Positions 1 through 12,379 are shown, counted from the stretch's first letter. The stretch: 64,000 bases of DNA from Brachionus plicatilis (GCA_010279815.1 QEOQ01000092.1:40238-104237), one strand, 5' to 3'. Translations and numbers: made by a program. Notes: generated by a model not told the origin, from the letters alone.

Positions 1-239
1 CTGGTTTCAAATCAAGATATATTGAATACCCAACTCCATTGTGTAATTGCTACCTTACTATTTCTTCTTATTTTCCTGAAACTTAAACTATTTAAACATG
101 TGCCACATGTAACAATCTTTTCCAATTTATGTCTTTTCAACTTTCATTTTTATAGCTTATTTACTTTATTTTGATTCTTTTTTTTATCTCATTTTATTAG
201 CTTTAATTTTATTTCTATTTTATTTTTTTTTATTTTACT

Positions 240-305
240 TTTTAACTTTTTCTGAAGGAGCTTTAGCTCGGTACAGAAAACAAATAAATAAAATAAAATA
301 ATACA
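240..305 (+). repeat. retroelement 3'-tail-like repeat
   Basis: The motif GGAGCTTTAGCTCGG followed by an AAATA-type tail occurs here. A close copy lies at 37675-37722 (AGAGCTTTAGCTCGG plus AAATA repeats), a shorter one at about 59065, and a related reverse-orientation copy at about 29885-29930. A conserved end followed by a simple A-rich tail is typical of SINE or LINE 3' ends. No coding part is attached here. Confidence 0.4.
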
Positions 306-639
306 TGTAACACACTTTTCTAACGTATGGAAACTGCACTTTAAAGATTTGACAAAAATCATAGCAAAATTTGGCATGTAATTTTGGACATAAAAAAAAT
401 TCAATTTGGTATAATTAAATGAAGGATGTGAAAAAATGCTAATTGAAAGAATAAATAATTGGATAAATATGTTAGCTAAACTGAAATGTTTTTGCTTTAT
501 TAATATATTTTATTAAGTAAACAAAAACTGACCAGTCAGGATACTTTTATAAATATTAAAAAAATTTAAAAAAGGTTCAAAAATTGAAAAAAGCTTTATT
601 GTTAATAAAATAATAATTAAATTGAAACCGAAAAAAATT

Positions 640-1865
640 TTTTTGTCAAAACTCTTCATGCTCATACACTTTCTGTTGTTTGTCATCAAATTCTGGATAA
701 AAGCGCAATTATAAGTGGAAGCTAGAATTACATTGTAAATGTTTGGAATATCATCAAAGATCACTCTGTCGAAATTCTTCTTGATCATACAAATGTTGTT
801 GCTTGTCTTAGAATTGTCGGTTAAAATACTTTTATTACTGGAAGTGATGATGAAACAATTAAAGTTTGAAATATTGAGAAAGAGCTCTGATTAAAACCAT
901 AAAAAGTCACACACATTCTTTATGGTGTCTTGCAATTATCGATAATAATACTTTTATTTCTGGAAGTTGGGATAAAACAATTAAACTTTGGAAAATTGAC
1001 AAAGGCTTCTGTAAAAAAACATTCCAAGTGCATACATATTCTGTTAAATGTATTGCAGTTTTAGACAATAATACTTTTATTTCTGGTAGTTTTGATTACA
1101 CAATTAAACTTTGGAAAATTGACAAAGGAATCTCTACAAAAACATTCCAAGTGCATACATATTCTGTTAAATGTATTGCAGTTTTAGACAATAATACTTT
1201 TATTTCTGGTAGTTTTGATTACACAAATAAACTTTGGAAAATTGACAAAGGCTTCTGTAAAAAAACATTCCAAGTGCATACATATTCTGTTAAATGTATT
1301 GCAGTTTTAGACAATAATACTTTTATTTCTGGTAGTTTTGATTACACAATTAAACTTTGGAAAATTGACAAAGGCTTCTGTAAAAAAACATTCCAAGTGC
1401 ATACATATTCTGTTAAATGTATTGCAGTTTTAGACAATAATACTTTTATTTCTGGAAGTTGGGATAGTACAATTAAACTTTGGAATATTGAGAAAGACAT
1501 CTGTACCAAAACGATTCAAGGTCATACACATTCTTTTTGGTGTCCTGTAATTATTGATAAAAACACAATTGAAACTGAAAGTGATGATAAGACTTTAAAT
1601 GTTTGGAGTATCGTCGAAGATCACGGGATCAAAATTCTTCATGGTCATACACTTTCTGTTGTTTGCTTCAAATTCTGAATAAAAAACATAATTGAAATTT
1701 GAAGTTATGAATAGAATATTAAAATTTGGAACATTAAGAAAGACCTCTGTACAAAAACATTTGAAGGTCATACAAATTGGGTTGTTTGACTTCTAATTCT
1801 GGATACAAACACAATTCCAAGCGGAAATTCTGATTAAACTTTGAAAATTTTGCCATACCATAACA
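640..1865 (+). pseudogene. decayed WD40-repeat gene
   Basis: The stretch encodes tandem WD40 repeats (pattern HTxSVxCxxVLDNNTFISGS..TIKLW). The centre, 1028-1678, is open for 216 codons and holds five repeats; units start at 1028, 1151, 1274 and 1397, an exact 123-bp (41-residue) period with almost no divergence between units. Flanking repeats at 640-1020 and 1690-1860 are clearly the same motif but are cut by stops and frameshifts. There is no convincing initiator ATG; the open frame is bounded by GTG. WD40 repeats form beta-propeller scaffolds, but a full seven-blade frame is not open, so this is probably a dead relative of the intact gene at 46311-47222. The near-identity of the central units points to recent unit duplication or conversion. 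Confidence 0.75.
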
Positions 1866-1959
1866 TAGTGATTATTCTAATTTTTAAAATCTTATTTTTA
1901 TTACATTCTGTCAAAAATAATTTAACATTATTGAATTAATTTAATTATTTAAAATCTGC

Positions 1960-2165
1960 TGTATCAATAGAATTTCCACTAAGAATTGCGTTTTTATCCA
2001 AAATTTGATGACATTGAACACAATTTCTATAACCTTGAAGTGTTTTTATACACAGATCTTTTCGTTACTCTAAACTTTAATATTTTATCAGCTCTTTCAT
2101 TTACAATTATGTTTTAAATCAAAATTTGAAGATAGTTAACAGTATTTGTACGACCGTGTAGATTT
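1960..2165 (-). pseudogene. inverted decayed WD40 repeats
   Basis: The reverse complement again spells degenerate WD repeats, including ACTTCAAGGTTATAGAAATT (repeat start) and a TTGGATAAAAACGCAATTCT segment matching the diverged repeats at 690 and 1800. Several stops interrupt it. With the plus-strand array just to the left, this makes a tail-to-tail arrangement with a spacer of about 100 bp. Confidence 0.55.
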
Positions 2166-2169
2166 TTTC

Positions 2170-5100
2170 TCTCTTTTTAGAACTGATCTCAAATATATGA
2201 AGTTTTTGTTTGTTTAAATAGAAAATTTTTTGATATAATTTGAAAACAACATAAGGTATAAAATCAGAAACCTAGCAACTTATTGCTTAGCAACAACTAG
2301 ATTTTATTCTATAAAACGTGATAAAGAAAAAATCTGTAAGACCATTAAGAGTTATGATACACTCATCTTTTATGTATACTGAATTTTTTTTAGTTTTATT
2401 TTCAATTCTAAATTCATACACTTAGCAATTATTTTTCGAAAATTTTTTTTCAATTTATCTTTGTATTTTTATCTAGTTTTTTGATAAAATTTTCTAATCT
2501 CTTTCTAAAAAACTCAAATTCAAACGCATTTTTTAATTTTTTTCGTATTTTAAATATATCATCAAAATATAAATCCAAAATCTTTAGTATATTTTTTTAA
2601 AAGAAATTTCTTAATTAAAAAATTTCTAATCAATTTAAATTTTCAGGAAATTTACTATAAATTTGCTTCATTTATGTGGATATTTAAATAAAGTCTGACA
2701 ATTATTTCTGACAATTCTTACTTTATATTTTAATAGCAATTATTGTACAATTAGATTTTAGAATTAAATCAATACTTTTTAATCAATAAAACGTTTGAAA
2801 CTCATTTATTCACTAATATTTTGGTCCTGTAATTTTAAATTAAGTTTAAGTTTTAAAATTTTTCTTTTTTTTCATTTGATTAAAAACTAATAAAATTTAT
2901 ATGGGTTATGTTAGCATTCTGGTAGAGAACTGTTATCAACATTTGATGTCTTAAAAAAGAGTATTAAAAAATATATTCCTTAAAAAAGATCTAATAAACT
3001 ATTGATTTTAGGTTTAAATTATAATATTTAATTTAATGTGAAAAAATTATGATATCTAAAAATTATTAAAAAAAAAATATTGATCTTAGATATTGAACAA
3101 AGATTCGATTTGAGTCATATTCATATTACAGTCATTATTCATATTATAGTCTAAAAAATCATTATCTAAATTATATTTTTTTTTTAAATAAAAGCAAAGA
3201 TATTTTCAAACCAATATAAATTAATTATAGCATTTTTAAATTTTATATTTCTAAAAATTTTCAAATATGTAAGACATAGAGCAGAAGAAAAATTAAAAAA
3301 GGGTGAAAACCCCATGGACCTTTGAGTGTTCAAATTATTTTATGCTCATCAGTAAATTTAATCAGCAAATGATCACTAAATTTAAAAATAAATTTTAATT
3401 TTTTTTAATTTTATTGAATCATAACTAGAGTTTTTAATCCAACTTTTTTTTTTTAAATGATTAAGATAAAAAAATCGACTATTAAAAAAACGATCTTGAT
3501 AAAATATTTTTTAAAAAAATTGAATTTTTATTTTTGATTCTTTCGAATAAAATTTTTTTTTATTCGAAGTTTCTTTTTTGTTTAGTTAAAAAAAAAAATT
3601 TAAAAAATTAACATCATCTTAATTTTGTCGTAAAATAAACTTTCTAAAAATTCTTTTTCACTTAGTCATAAGTCATAAGTGGTCGCCGAAAAGATCAAGC
3701 AAAACTAAAATCGGAAGAGACTCAAACAATTTTAAACAAAGAAAATATAGCACCAACACGAACTATTGAATCTCAAATAATCACTCAGAAATAATTTTTT
3801 TTATTCGAGAAACTTTAAAAAATTTAAAAAGTTTTTAGTGATATAGTTTAATTTTTGAACAAATTTTAGATATTTTTTTGTTGTGATTTTAAAAAATCGA
3901 AAATTTTTCATCGAAGATTTTTTTTTTTTTCTTTTTAATCGAATTTAATTTTATTTGAATAAAAAGAAAAAAATCACGATTTTCTTTATCGATTAAAAAA
4001 AAGCGAGTTTCAATCTATCTTCGATTTTCGATTTACAACCCTAATCATAACTAATGAATTTGATTTAGAAAAAAAAACCTACTTAATATCTTTGAAATTT
4101 AACAAAACAATTCTGATGATAATGAAAAAGAAATTAAAAAAAAAATTAATAAAAAAAACCGGTGCCAATGATAACTCTTTTGACAAGAACCAATTTTCTT
4201 TGGTGAGCAATTTAGAACAATTTTAAGTGCACTTTACAATTATGTTTAATTTTTTAAAATATCTCGATGACAATGAGCAAATTTGGAATTTTTTTTGATT
4301 GAGTGATTTTTAAAAATATTCAGGAATTGAAAAAAAAGAGAGAAAATTTTTTGATTGAAAATTTTTGAAGCGGTGTAAAATTTAATTTCTGAAAAATTTT
4401 CGCAACAGAGCGTAAATGGGCCAAATTTTTAGTAAAATTAACAAAAAAGTTAGATTATTGTAGCTTTTAGCAAATTTAAAGATATAGTTTTATTCTAAAA
4501 AAATAAAAATAAAAATTTAAGTAAATAAGTAATCTATTTTAGTTTTAAAAAAATTACAGTGTCTTCAAATGTTAAAATTTTAAGTGGTTTTTTTTTAATT
4601 ATAGAATAATTTCAACCGTAATCATTTAAATGAAAATAGAATCCAAAGTACTTCGATTTGGAAAATGATTACAAAATTTCAAAGATTGATTTATAAACAA
4701 TTTGCATTCTTTCAACAACCGAAAAATTGTATCTTTTTAAATTAAATTCAAAATAATGCTTAATTTATTCTCGTATTTTTTAAAATTAATCTATTATTAA
4801 TTGTAATGATGTTAATGCTATAATTGTATTTTTTTTTGTTTTTTTTTTTATTAATAAAAGTTCCATGACTTGTCAGAAAGATTGAAAAAAACTTGTTTTC
4901 AGCTTAGATATTTGTTGTATACAAAAATAATTATTCAGATAAAAATTTTATCTCTGTTCTAAGTTTTGAAATTTTTTCTAAGTGTTTAGATCTTTTTTGT
5001 ATCAAAATAAAATTTGAGAAAATTACAAAAATATTTTTATTTTAAAATTCGAATTAAAATTGATTTGTTATTGAAAAAAAAATTGCTTAACATTTTGGAA

Positions 5101-5930
5101 CTTTTTTCTAAATTGAATCCCTTGGCTTTTTTATGTGGACCATTATCTCTTTGATTTTTAAATGAGCTTTAAAACAACACTTTACCTAATAAACTGATTC
5201 TATTAAAAAAAAGTTCTAAATAGAAAAATTTAATTTAACATACCTAAATTTATAAAAATTTTTTATTACTGTTTTATTATTTTACTGAAATTATTTAAAA
5301 ATCATTGCAAAATTATCAATCAAAAAATTTTCAAGAAAAAAATTGATTTTAAAGGACTAAGAGCTATGAACTCATTCTCAAGTTTCTTAGTGAAAAGTCT
5401 ACACTTGAGTCCCTGTCTGAATTAATAATTAAAAGATTGTTCATTAAAAAATTTTATTTTAAATTAAATTAATAATAGTTCTGTTACAAAATTGGAAAAT
5501 CTCTGCTAAATATTTTTTTCAGATAATTTAAAAAATTTTTAAAGCCTAAAAAATAAATTTATCGCCTATTGCTTCGAAAGAAAAAAAAAACTTTTAAGTG
5601 AAAAAATTGTTTTCGGATTCAGAAAAATTAACTCAAAAAAAGTTTTTAATTATTTTTAAATTCAAAAAGCCTTAAATTAAAATTTCAATCTAAATTAAAG
5701 AGCTGATTTTAGTAAAGTTTCAACTAAGAATCTACTGCAGTTTATTTGCTCAGGTTTCTTGAATTTGAAGAAATGTCAACAGAGGCGTTCAAATTAAAAA
5801 TATGAAAAATTAGTTGATGCTTTTAGAAGTGTTTGTTTTTCGTTTAAAGAATATATTGAAGATAAAATTCTTGAGAAATATAATTGAAAACATTCTAATT
5901 ACTCTAGCGAAACTAATGTAGCGTACTATT
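2170..5930. other. AT-rich region without recognisable gene
   Basis: The stretch is mostly A/T runs with stops in all frames. The only coding-like piece is 3682-3788 on the plus strand, where one frame stays open over Ser-Gly-Arg-Arg-Lys and an Asn/Glu/Thr-rich tail ending in TAA; it may be a transposase tail. No RNA gene or repeat array was recognised. Confidence 0.5.
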
Positions 5931-5933
5931 TCT

Positions 5934-5942
5934 TATAAATAG
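5934..5942 (+). promoter_or_regulatory. TATA box
   Basis: TATAAATAG, a near-consensus animal TATA box, sits in locally GC-richer sequence 80 bp before the ATG of the small ORF at 6022. A start about 30 bp downstream would give a 5' leader of roughly 55-60 nt. Confidence 0.6.
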
Positions 5943-6021
5943 GGAGACAGCCTTGTTAGAAATCAACTTCAAAAATATCAAAAACAACTATTTATTAATT
6001 TTCAACATTATCAGTTAAAAG

Positions 6022-6162
6022 ATGTGCCGCCGAAGAAATCAATGCTGTCAACCAATGGCTGTAGCTCCAATGATGCCAATGATGCCAGTAATGCCAATGA
6101 TGCCTGTAATGCCACAAATCCAATATGCTCCAATGTGTTGCCAAGTACGAAGATGCTGTTAA
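6022..6162 (+). CDS. 46-aa Cys/Arg/Met/Pro-rich small protein
   Basis: Single-exon ORF of 46 residues, too short for usual ORF cut-offs. It begins MCRRRNQCCQPM, continues with tandem PMMP/PVMP units (about residues 16-31) and ends APMCCQVRRCC. Both ends are thus Cys/Arg clusters (seven Cys in all) around a Met-Pro core. Support for a real gene is the TATA box 80 bp upstream, a locally high GC content, the symmetric composition, and an AATAAA at about 6252. There is no signal peptide. The family is not recognised. Cys pairs could bind metal or crosslink, and Arg plus Cys recalls structural or sperm-chromatin peptides, but these are guesses. The antisense frame is open only as a shadow. Confidence 0.55.
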   Translation: MCRRRNQCCQPMAVAPMMPMMPVMPMMPVMPQIQYAPMCCQVRRCC

Positions 6163-6744
6163 GAAAACATTTATTTTTAGATTTTTTTTAAAAAAAGAAT
6201 TCTTTTTTTTATTTATCCAAAAACTTAATTGTTTAAGAAAGTACTTTTTTAAATAAAAAAAATTAAAAAAAGACAATTCTCAATCAAACTCTTTTGAGTT
6301 CAATTTTACGCAAGCATCAAAGATTAGTGTTTAAAAATATTGAAAAAAATTTTTAGATTTTTTAAGGCAATGGTTTTTTAATTATGAAGAAGAAATTTTC
6401 TTAAATTTGGAAGCTTCAAAATTGCACCCAGAAACTCATAGTCTGTTTTCAAATTTTAAAAATATTTTTTTGATATTTTGCTAACAAAATTTCACTATCA
6501 ATTAATTAAAAGAAATTTTATATTCCTGGTCTTGGCTGGATAGTTGGATGAGACTTTAATTTTAATTCTTAAATTTTAGTTAAATTTTACTGTTAAAAAA
6601 TTAAATATTAGTGGTTAAATTTATTTCAAAAAGAAGTTAAAAAAATAAAGCTAAACTTAATGCTTTAAAAGTAAAATTATTAATTGGAAGCAACAATAAC
6701 TTTTGTTTAAGCGTGAATAATTTTGTTTAAGATTGAATTCTTTG

Positions 6745-7100
6745 ATTCTGGTTGAAATTTTTTTTTTTATTTTGTTTTAAATCAATTTAATAAAAATTTG
6801 AAATTTTATATTTTTTTCATTTTCTTTGTCGAGAAGAAAAAAATTCAAAAAAAAAATCAATTCGTTAAAAAAAAAGGAAAATTTAATATTGACTTTTTAA
6901 CTTGGATGCAAATTTTAATTTCCTAGTAAATCACTGATTTAAAAAAATAAAAGTTTTTTTTTCCTGAAAGACCTTTTTTCCACTTAAAAAATTATAAATT
7001 TAAAAAAGCTAATTTTTTTTGTCTTGAAAATTTTTTATTCAACTAAAAAATTTAAACTTTTTTAAATTCAATAAAAAGGAATATTTTAAAATTTTATGTA
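6745..7100. repeat. dispersed repeat block A (copy 1)
   Basis: A block of about 355 bp starting ATTCTGGTTGAA is repeated at 14410-14759 with only scattered differences and small indels; both contain TTTCTTTGTCGAGAAG and TTGGATGCAAATTT. There is no coding content. Here it is followed directly by block B; at 14.4 kb block A occurs without B. Confidence 0.7.
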
Positions 7101-7120
7101 ATCAGCGAAAAATCAGCGAA

Positions 7121-7496
7121 AAATCAGCGAAAAAAACAATCGTATAATGAAGATGGTATGAGTATATTTTGCCATAAAACTTGTTGAAAATTTTTCATTG
7201 AGTTAAAGTAAAAATTTTCTAAAAAATTAAAATCTTTAATTAATATTTAAATTTAGTTCATTTTATTCAAAATTAAATTCATTTTTTAAGTTTATTAATT
7301 TCAATAACTAAATTTGAGTTTACTTTAAATTTATATAAATTCAGCAATTTAATTTTATTATATTATTATATATGCGAATTAACAAGGCGAATGAAACTAA
7401 ATTCAAAAATTTTGACAGTTTTTTTCAATTGGAATTAAATAGAGTCAAGAATTTGACTTGCTGTGAAAATTTGCTTTTCAGGGTATTGTGAATTTC
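7121..7496. repeat. dispersed repeat block B (copy 1)
   Basis: About 375 bp from AATCAGCGAAAAAAACAATC to GGGTATTGTGAATTTC are repeated at 19535-19912 with high identity, including ATGCGAATTAACAAGG and GAGTCAAGAATTTGACTTGC. Just before it AATCAGCGA is itself tandemly triplicated (7100-7130). Blocks A and B may be parts of one longer element that is broken elsewhere. Confidence 0.7.
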
Positions 7497-7895
7497 TAGT
7501 GAATAATGCAATTGAAGCAACAAATTACTTAATTTAAATGAAGGAAAATTCAGAAAGATATTTTTAATCAAAAAATTTCTACAAATTCCATGTCAAGTTG
7601 TACACAAATCACAAACATAAATTTTTTTTTTTTTATTTGTTTCAAAAATTACACTAAATTCGGCGGTGACAAAAAAATTAAATATAAAATTATGAAAAAA
7701 TTCTTTTTACGAAACATAAATATATGTTATCGTTTTTTTTTGATAATACATAAATATCTATAATTACGTTATTACACGTAAATTTTGAAATAAATAAAAT
7801 TATCAATTTTTCCTTTTTTTTTTCTCAAAATTAAAAAGATAAATATAGTAATAACCTGAAATAAATGAAATAAAGCGTAAATATTGATAAAAAGT

Positions 7896-8160
7896 TTATT
7901 TATTGGAACAAATTGTATTTGATCCATGACATTTGGAATTACACAAGAGGTTAGATTTTCTACAACAGCATCGATTTGTAATACATTGAGATGTACAATT
8001 ACATCTTACCATTCCTTGACCACCACCAATTGACATTTCATTGACCGATTGTCTAACGCTTTTAGTTCAACTTGACAATTTTGAATTAAGTCAAAAGCGT
8101 TATGGTAAGATAAGTCCGAAAATACGCCAACTTGACATGCAAGTGCATTAAGACTGAATT
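7896..8160 (-). pseudogene. C-terminal Cys-rich tail of a DDE integrase-like transposon protein
   Basis: The minus strand reads a GGGQGMVRCNC segment followed by repeated C-x-C and C-x3-C motifs (CITNRCCC, LLCNSKCHG, ICSNK) and a stop at 7896. The SxGGGQG-x3-CxC ... CNSxCH ... CxNK pattern is one I recall from the C-terminus of integrase proteins annotated as KRAB-A domain-containing 2-like in invertebrates. The upstream frame (ACQVGVFSDLSYHNAFDL) joins it only after a frameshift near 8060. The catalytic core is absent, so this is a dead fragment. Confidence 0.5.
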
Positions 8161-8215
8161 TATAATCAACATCGATTATTCGGCAAATAAGATTATATCT
8201 GCATTGATAATTTGG

Positions 8216-9200
8216 CTATCGATTAGTGCATGATATCGATGTATATCGACACTCGATATTATTTATAAACATTCTCTAATAATATCGATATTCAAAAAAA
8301 AAAAAAAAAAAATTCGATAATTTATCGATATGATAAATTATTATCGATAAAATATCAAAGTAATTTTATAATATCGATAAATTACCGATTTTAAATATAA
8401 ATATCAATATTATATCGATACGAAAAATTTTTATCAATATTTTATCGATATTAAATTAAAATATCAAATAATTTCGATAATTTTAACTCATAAAAAATTT
8501 AAATAAAAAATTAAATTTTTTAAACTTAAAATCTAAAATCGAGTTTTTGTCAAGTTTTTTAAAAGATAGTTGAAAGATTCCAATCTAATTTTTACATAAT
8601 TTTTAAAAAATTTTTAAAACAAAAAATATTCACTCTTCTTTTGAATTTTAAAAAACGATTTACACAAATAAATAATATATATATTTAATGTTTTATTTCT
8701 AATGCATGTTCTTGAATTTCATTTATTCTATTTTTTTTAAGAAACAATTGAAAAAAAAGTGACTTTTTATTTGAAAAATTTATTAAATTTAATTTTGAAA
8801 AAAAATTATTCTTCAATTAACCATGGTTCTAAAATTTATTATTCATTACCTAAATCGATAATCTCAAAATTCAAAAATTTTAAAATTTTAGATATACTAC
8901 ATATTGAATTATTTAATCGGTTAATCTCGATATTTAATCGATGAAGTAAGATATTTTCAATAAAATATTGATATTAATATTTCATTTCAATATTTGATCG
9001 AAAATATTTTCCTCTATCGATTAAATATCGAAAGTTTTCTACTTCATCGATAAAATATCAGTATAACTTAAAAATATTCATATTCAACTGATAGATTAGA
9101 ATGCAATCGATAAGTTTTTCAAAAAAAAATCAATATCGATACCTAATTTATCGATATTTCTATCGATAATTTAATATCGATACCATGCATTACTATCGAT
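8216..9200. mobile_element. TATCGATA-rich inverted-repeat element
   Basis: About 1 kb densely filled with ATCGAT/TATCGATA palindromes (more than twenty in this kilobase, rare elsewhere). The ends are mutually inverted: CTATCGATTAGTGCATGATA on the left pairs with ATGCATTACTATCGAT on the right. The inside is A/T-rich without a credible ORF. It is likely a non-autonomous foldback or MITE-type element. It lies directly beside the integrase remnant, which may or may not be related. Confidence 0.5.
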
Positions 9201-9229
9201 GTCAGATACCCTCGATAAAACCAATACCA

Positions 9230-10090
9230 AAATAACATTTTTAATTTTAAACCAATTCATTTTAAATTTGGCGTGTGCTAATTCATTTACTAAAATTACT
9301 GATTTTTTACCAATTTTACTAGATGAATATAAAGATGACTTACATTTCATAAAATTACTTGGTTAATTTAAAAATGTGAATTTATTTTAAAACTCAAGTT
9401 TGATGCTAGTTTTTTCAATGTTTAATTAAATTTTAAAAAAAAATGATTTTCTATTAAACTTTTTTAAAAATTTTTATTTATCCTTTGCCTCTATATAAAC
9501 CAAATTTTAATAAGCAAACAATTATTGAGATCTTAATTAGAAATCAAATTACAGAACTCACATTTTTCATCAAAATTCATACCATAATATTCTTAATTAT
9601 CTAAATATTGTTCTAATTCAAAATAAAATATCTAATTGTACAAAACATCCTTCTCTGGTCAAAAAAGATGCTCAAAATCGAGTTATACGTCTATCTGCTG
9701 ATTTTTAGTTTTTTAAAGAATAATTATGTTTAATTTAGAATTTTAATTCGATTTAGAAAAATTAATAAGAATAATATCAGTTATGCAAATTTAGAAAAAA
9801 AAATTTTTTTTTAGTAATTTTAGTTAAAAAATAATAAATCGCTTTTAAATTTTATGACTAATTTTTTTTTGTATAATTTTTATTTGGAAATTTTCGTTTT
9901 ATCAAAATTTACTATTTCATAAATAAAATAAAAAATTACATTTTTTAAAGCAAAATAATTAATTACAAAAGTAGATTCAGAAATTTAAATAATCGAATTC
10001 AAATTTTTAAATTAATAAAGATAAGAGGCAATAGTCATTGCAATAACGATGGCACTTAAGTTATTAATAATAAGTTATTGATTTTCAGGA
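9230..10090. other. AT-rich intergenic stretch
   Basis: Nothing recognisable was seen: stops in all frames, no repeat copy elsewhere in the window that I could match. Confidence 0.4.
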
Positions 10091-10099
10091 TTGTAGATC

Positions 10100-10201
10100 A
10101 TGTTAACAAATTTAAGTGATTTTTTAGTTTCACCTATTCCCAGTGATGACAATGGTGTTGAAATTGAGCATGTTTTTGAAAAATGTTATCAAACGAAATG
10201 A
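10100..10201 (+). CDS. short coding-like ORF (33 aa)
   Basis: ATG to TGA encodes 33 residues beginning MLTNLSDFLVSPIPSDDNG and ending FEKCYQTK, with codon variety unlike the surrounding A/T runs. A TTTTCAG acceptor-like site lies 10 bp upstream. It could be a terminal exon or a transposon leftover, since the repeat at 10200 begins at its stop codon. The family is not recognised. Confidence 0.2.
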   Translation: MLTNLSDFLVSPIPSDDNGVEIEHVFEKCYQTK

Positions 10202-10330
10202 ATAACTTAAGATCAAGATCAAAAGATCAAAATATAAAATGTAATATTTTTTTTCAATAATAGAGAACAAATATTTTGTTCCCAAGCAAATACTTGACAT
10301 GTTATGTCAAGTTTATTTTCATATATCAAA
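10200..10330 (+). repeat. partial copy of GATCAAGATC MITE family
   Basis: AAGATCAAGATCAAAAGATC followed about 70 bp later by CTTGACATGTTATGTCAAG matches the left part of the complete element at 44039-44583. The copy seems interrupted by the element at 10480; a piece resembling the family's right half appears again near 12110-12200. Confidence 0.5.
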
Positions 10331-10479
10331 ATATTAAAATTTCTCTTTTTATGCGGCTGTGAAGTTTGGAATATATTTTTAAAACAAAGCAAAATACTTT
10401 TTTTTATTTAAAAATAAACTGTTATTTTGAAAAAATCATAAAAATCAAATAAAAGTTCTATAAATTCAAATCAATGTTA

Positions 10480-11877
10480 CAGTGTTTAAAGTTAAACTGT
10501 ATAATGGGTAACATTTTACGTAATTTTACGTCAGAAAATGTAAGCTTACATAATATTACATAATTTCTTGTATGTAAGGAAATGAAAGATAACATAATCT
10601 TACGAAATTTTATTTTTTAATTTTTTAAGTAATGTAAATATTAAGAAAGTACCCATATTTTTTAGTCAAAAGATTATTTTAAAAATAACAAAAAACTTTA
10701 TGCAATTGAAAGTGATATGAAAATCGGGCTGTAAAACAGAATCAGAAATTTCTGCAAAAATTCCAAAAACTCTTAACGAAAGATTTTATGTTTCACTTTT
10801 TGAATCATTTTTAATTGCATAAAGTTTTTTGTTATTTTTAAAATAATCTATTGACAAAAAAATATGGCTACTTTCTTAATATTTACATTACTTAAAAAAT
10901 ATGACATAAAATTACATATTATTACATTAAATTGTGTAATTCTACGTAAAATGATGTTAAAAAAAAGTAATGAAGTGTAATGTTTTTTTTCAAAATTTTT
11001 TTTATAATATTCAAATAAATTCAAATTTGTTTGCAAATTTAAACCTTAATTTAATCAAATTGTCCAATTCTTTTTTACCTGATTCATCTATATAAAAAAA
11101 CATTGCATTTTGAACATTTTATAATTTCACAAAACAATGCAAGCCAGAAAAAAAAACCTTCAATTTTAGTAGAATATTTTATGTTTTAAATCTCAAAAAC
11201 CATTTTATTTTAAAATTATATATATAAAATAATTTAAATCTAATAAAAATATTTAAAAAAAAATTGACAAAATAATCAGTTAGCAATTTTTACATAGTCT
11301 TAAGTTAGAGCAATCAAATACAGAAAAAGTATTTATAAAGTTGTGTTCTGGTCGTACTTACGTAAGCCAGGTTATATTTATTCGGAAGAGCAATTAAATC
11401 AAGCTATTTCTGATTTTACTTTTGATAAAACTTTATCTTTTCTGAAAAAATTTATCTCACTTGATAGAATTTAATAGATAAATGAATAAATTATAATTCT
11501 TTTATTTTTGTTTTTGTATTTTTTCTAATATTCTTATTTAATAAATTTTTGAATTTTCTGTCTAAATCATAAACGTCGAAATTTTAGATACCTGTCCAAA
11601 TTAAAGATGTCTTTATAATTGTTGTCCAAAATAAACTTGTCCAAAATTTACCTGTCGAATTAATTTTGTCGAATTTTTTCTTGTCGAAAACAGGCATATT
11701 CAATATTTTTATTTATTTTCCACTTTTTCCCTTTCCACTTTTATTTATTATCCACTTTTTCCCGTTAAGTGTAATTTTACGTAAAATTAAATTAGATTAT
11801 GTTATCTTACATTTTCTGACGTAAAATTACGTAGAATGATGTAACTTACCCATCATACAGTTTAACTATAAACACTG
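10480..11877. mobile_element. 1.4-kb element with Tc1-like ends and nested foldback
   Basis: The ends are long inverted repeats (about 75 bp) starting CAGTGTTTAAAGTTAAACTG on the left and ending with its imperfect complement ...AAACACTG on the right, flanked on both sides by TA. CAGTG ends and a TA target duplication are typical of Tc1/mariner elements. Inside, 10619-10712 and 10810-10905 form a second inverted repeat, so part of the element is itself a foldback. At 11346-11469 the plus strand is open for about 40 codons (WSYLRKPGYIYSEEQ...LDRI stop), perhaps a fragment of the original protein; it is not recognised. No intact transposase remains. Confidence 0.6.
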
Positions 11878-12379
11878 TAGAAAAACTTAACATTTAGTGC
11901 TATTTCTATCAATATTCGATCTATCTTTAAAAATATAAAGATTTTTAAATTTTTTTTCTTTTGTTTACGTCTAAAAAGTTATTTGAACATATTTTTTTTA
12001 AAATTAACTGTAAATAATTTAAATAAAATCGTTGTTCAATTTAATAAAACATATATTGCTCCAAACTTCACCACCGTCCTTTTTATTAGCATTCAATAGG
12101 TATAAATTTTTTAATTGATTTTAATAAAAACTTTTAATTTTTTAAAATTTATAATTTGTTTAAGTGGAAAAATAAAATTATTTAAATATAAAAATTTAAA
12201 AGTAATGATTTTTGTTATTATGAGTTATATTGTTTTATATCATAATTAGTTATGAATTTTGTTATAATGAAAACAAGGTTTTACCCGTTGTTTCGCTGCC
12301 AGAATATTAAAAATTTAAAAAAAAAGGAGAATTTAATTTAATTATTTGGGTATTTGAAAAACGCACATGCCCCCCCAAA

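Noticed and set aside
5995..6276. 93-codon minus-strand frame with HYWHHWHH runs
   Set aside because: It is antisense to the PMMP repeats of the TATA-driven small gene; the His/Trp pattern comes from complementing CCAATGATG units.
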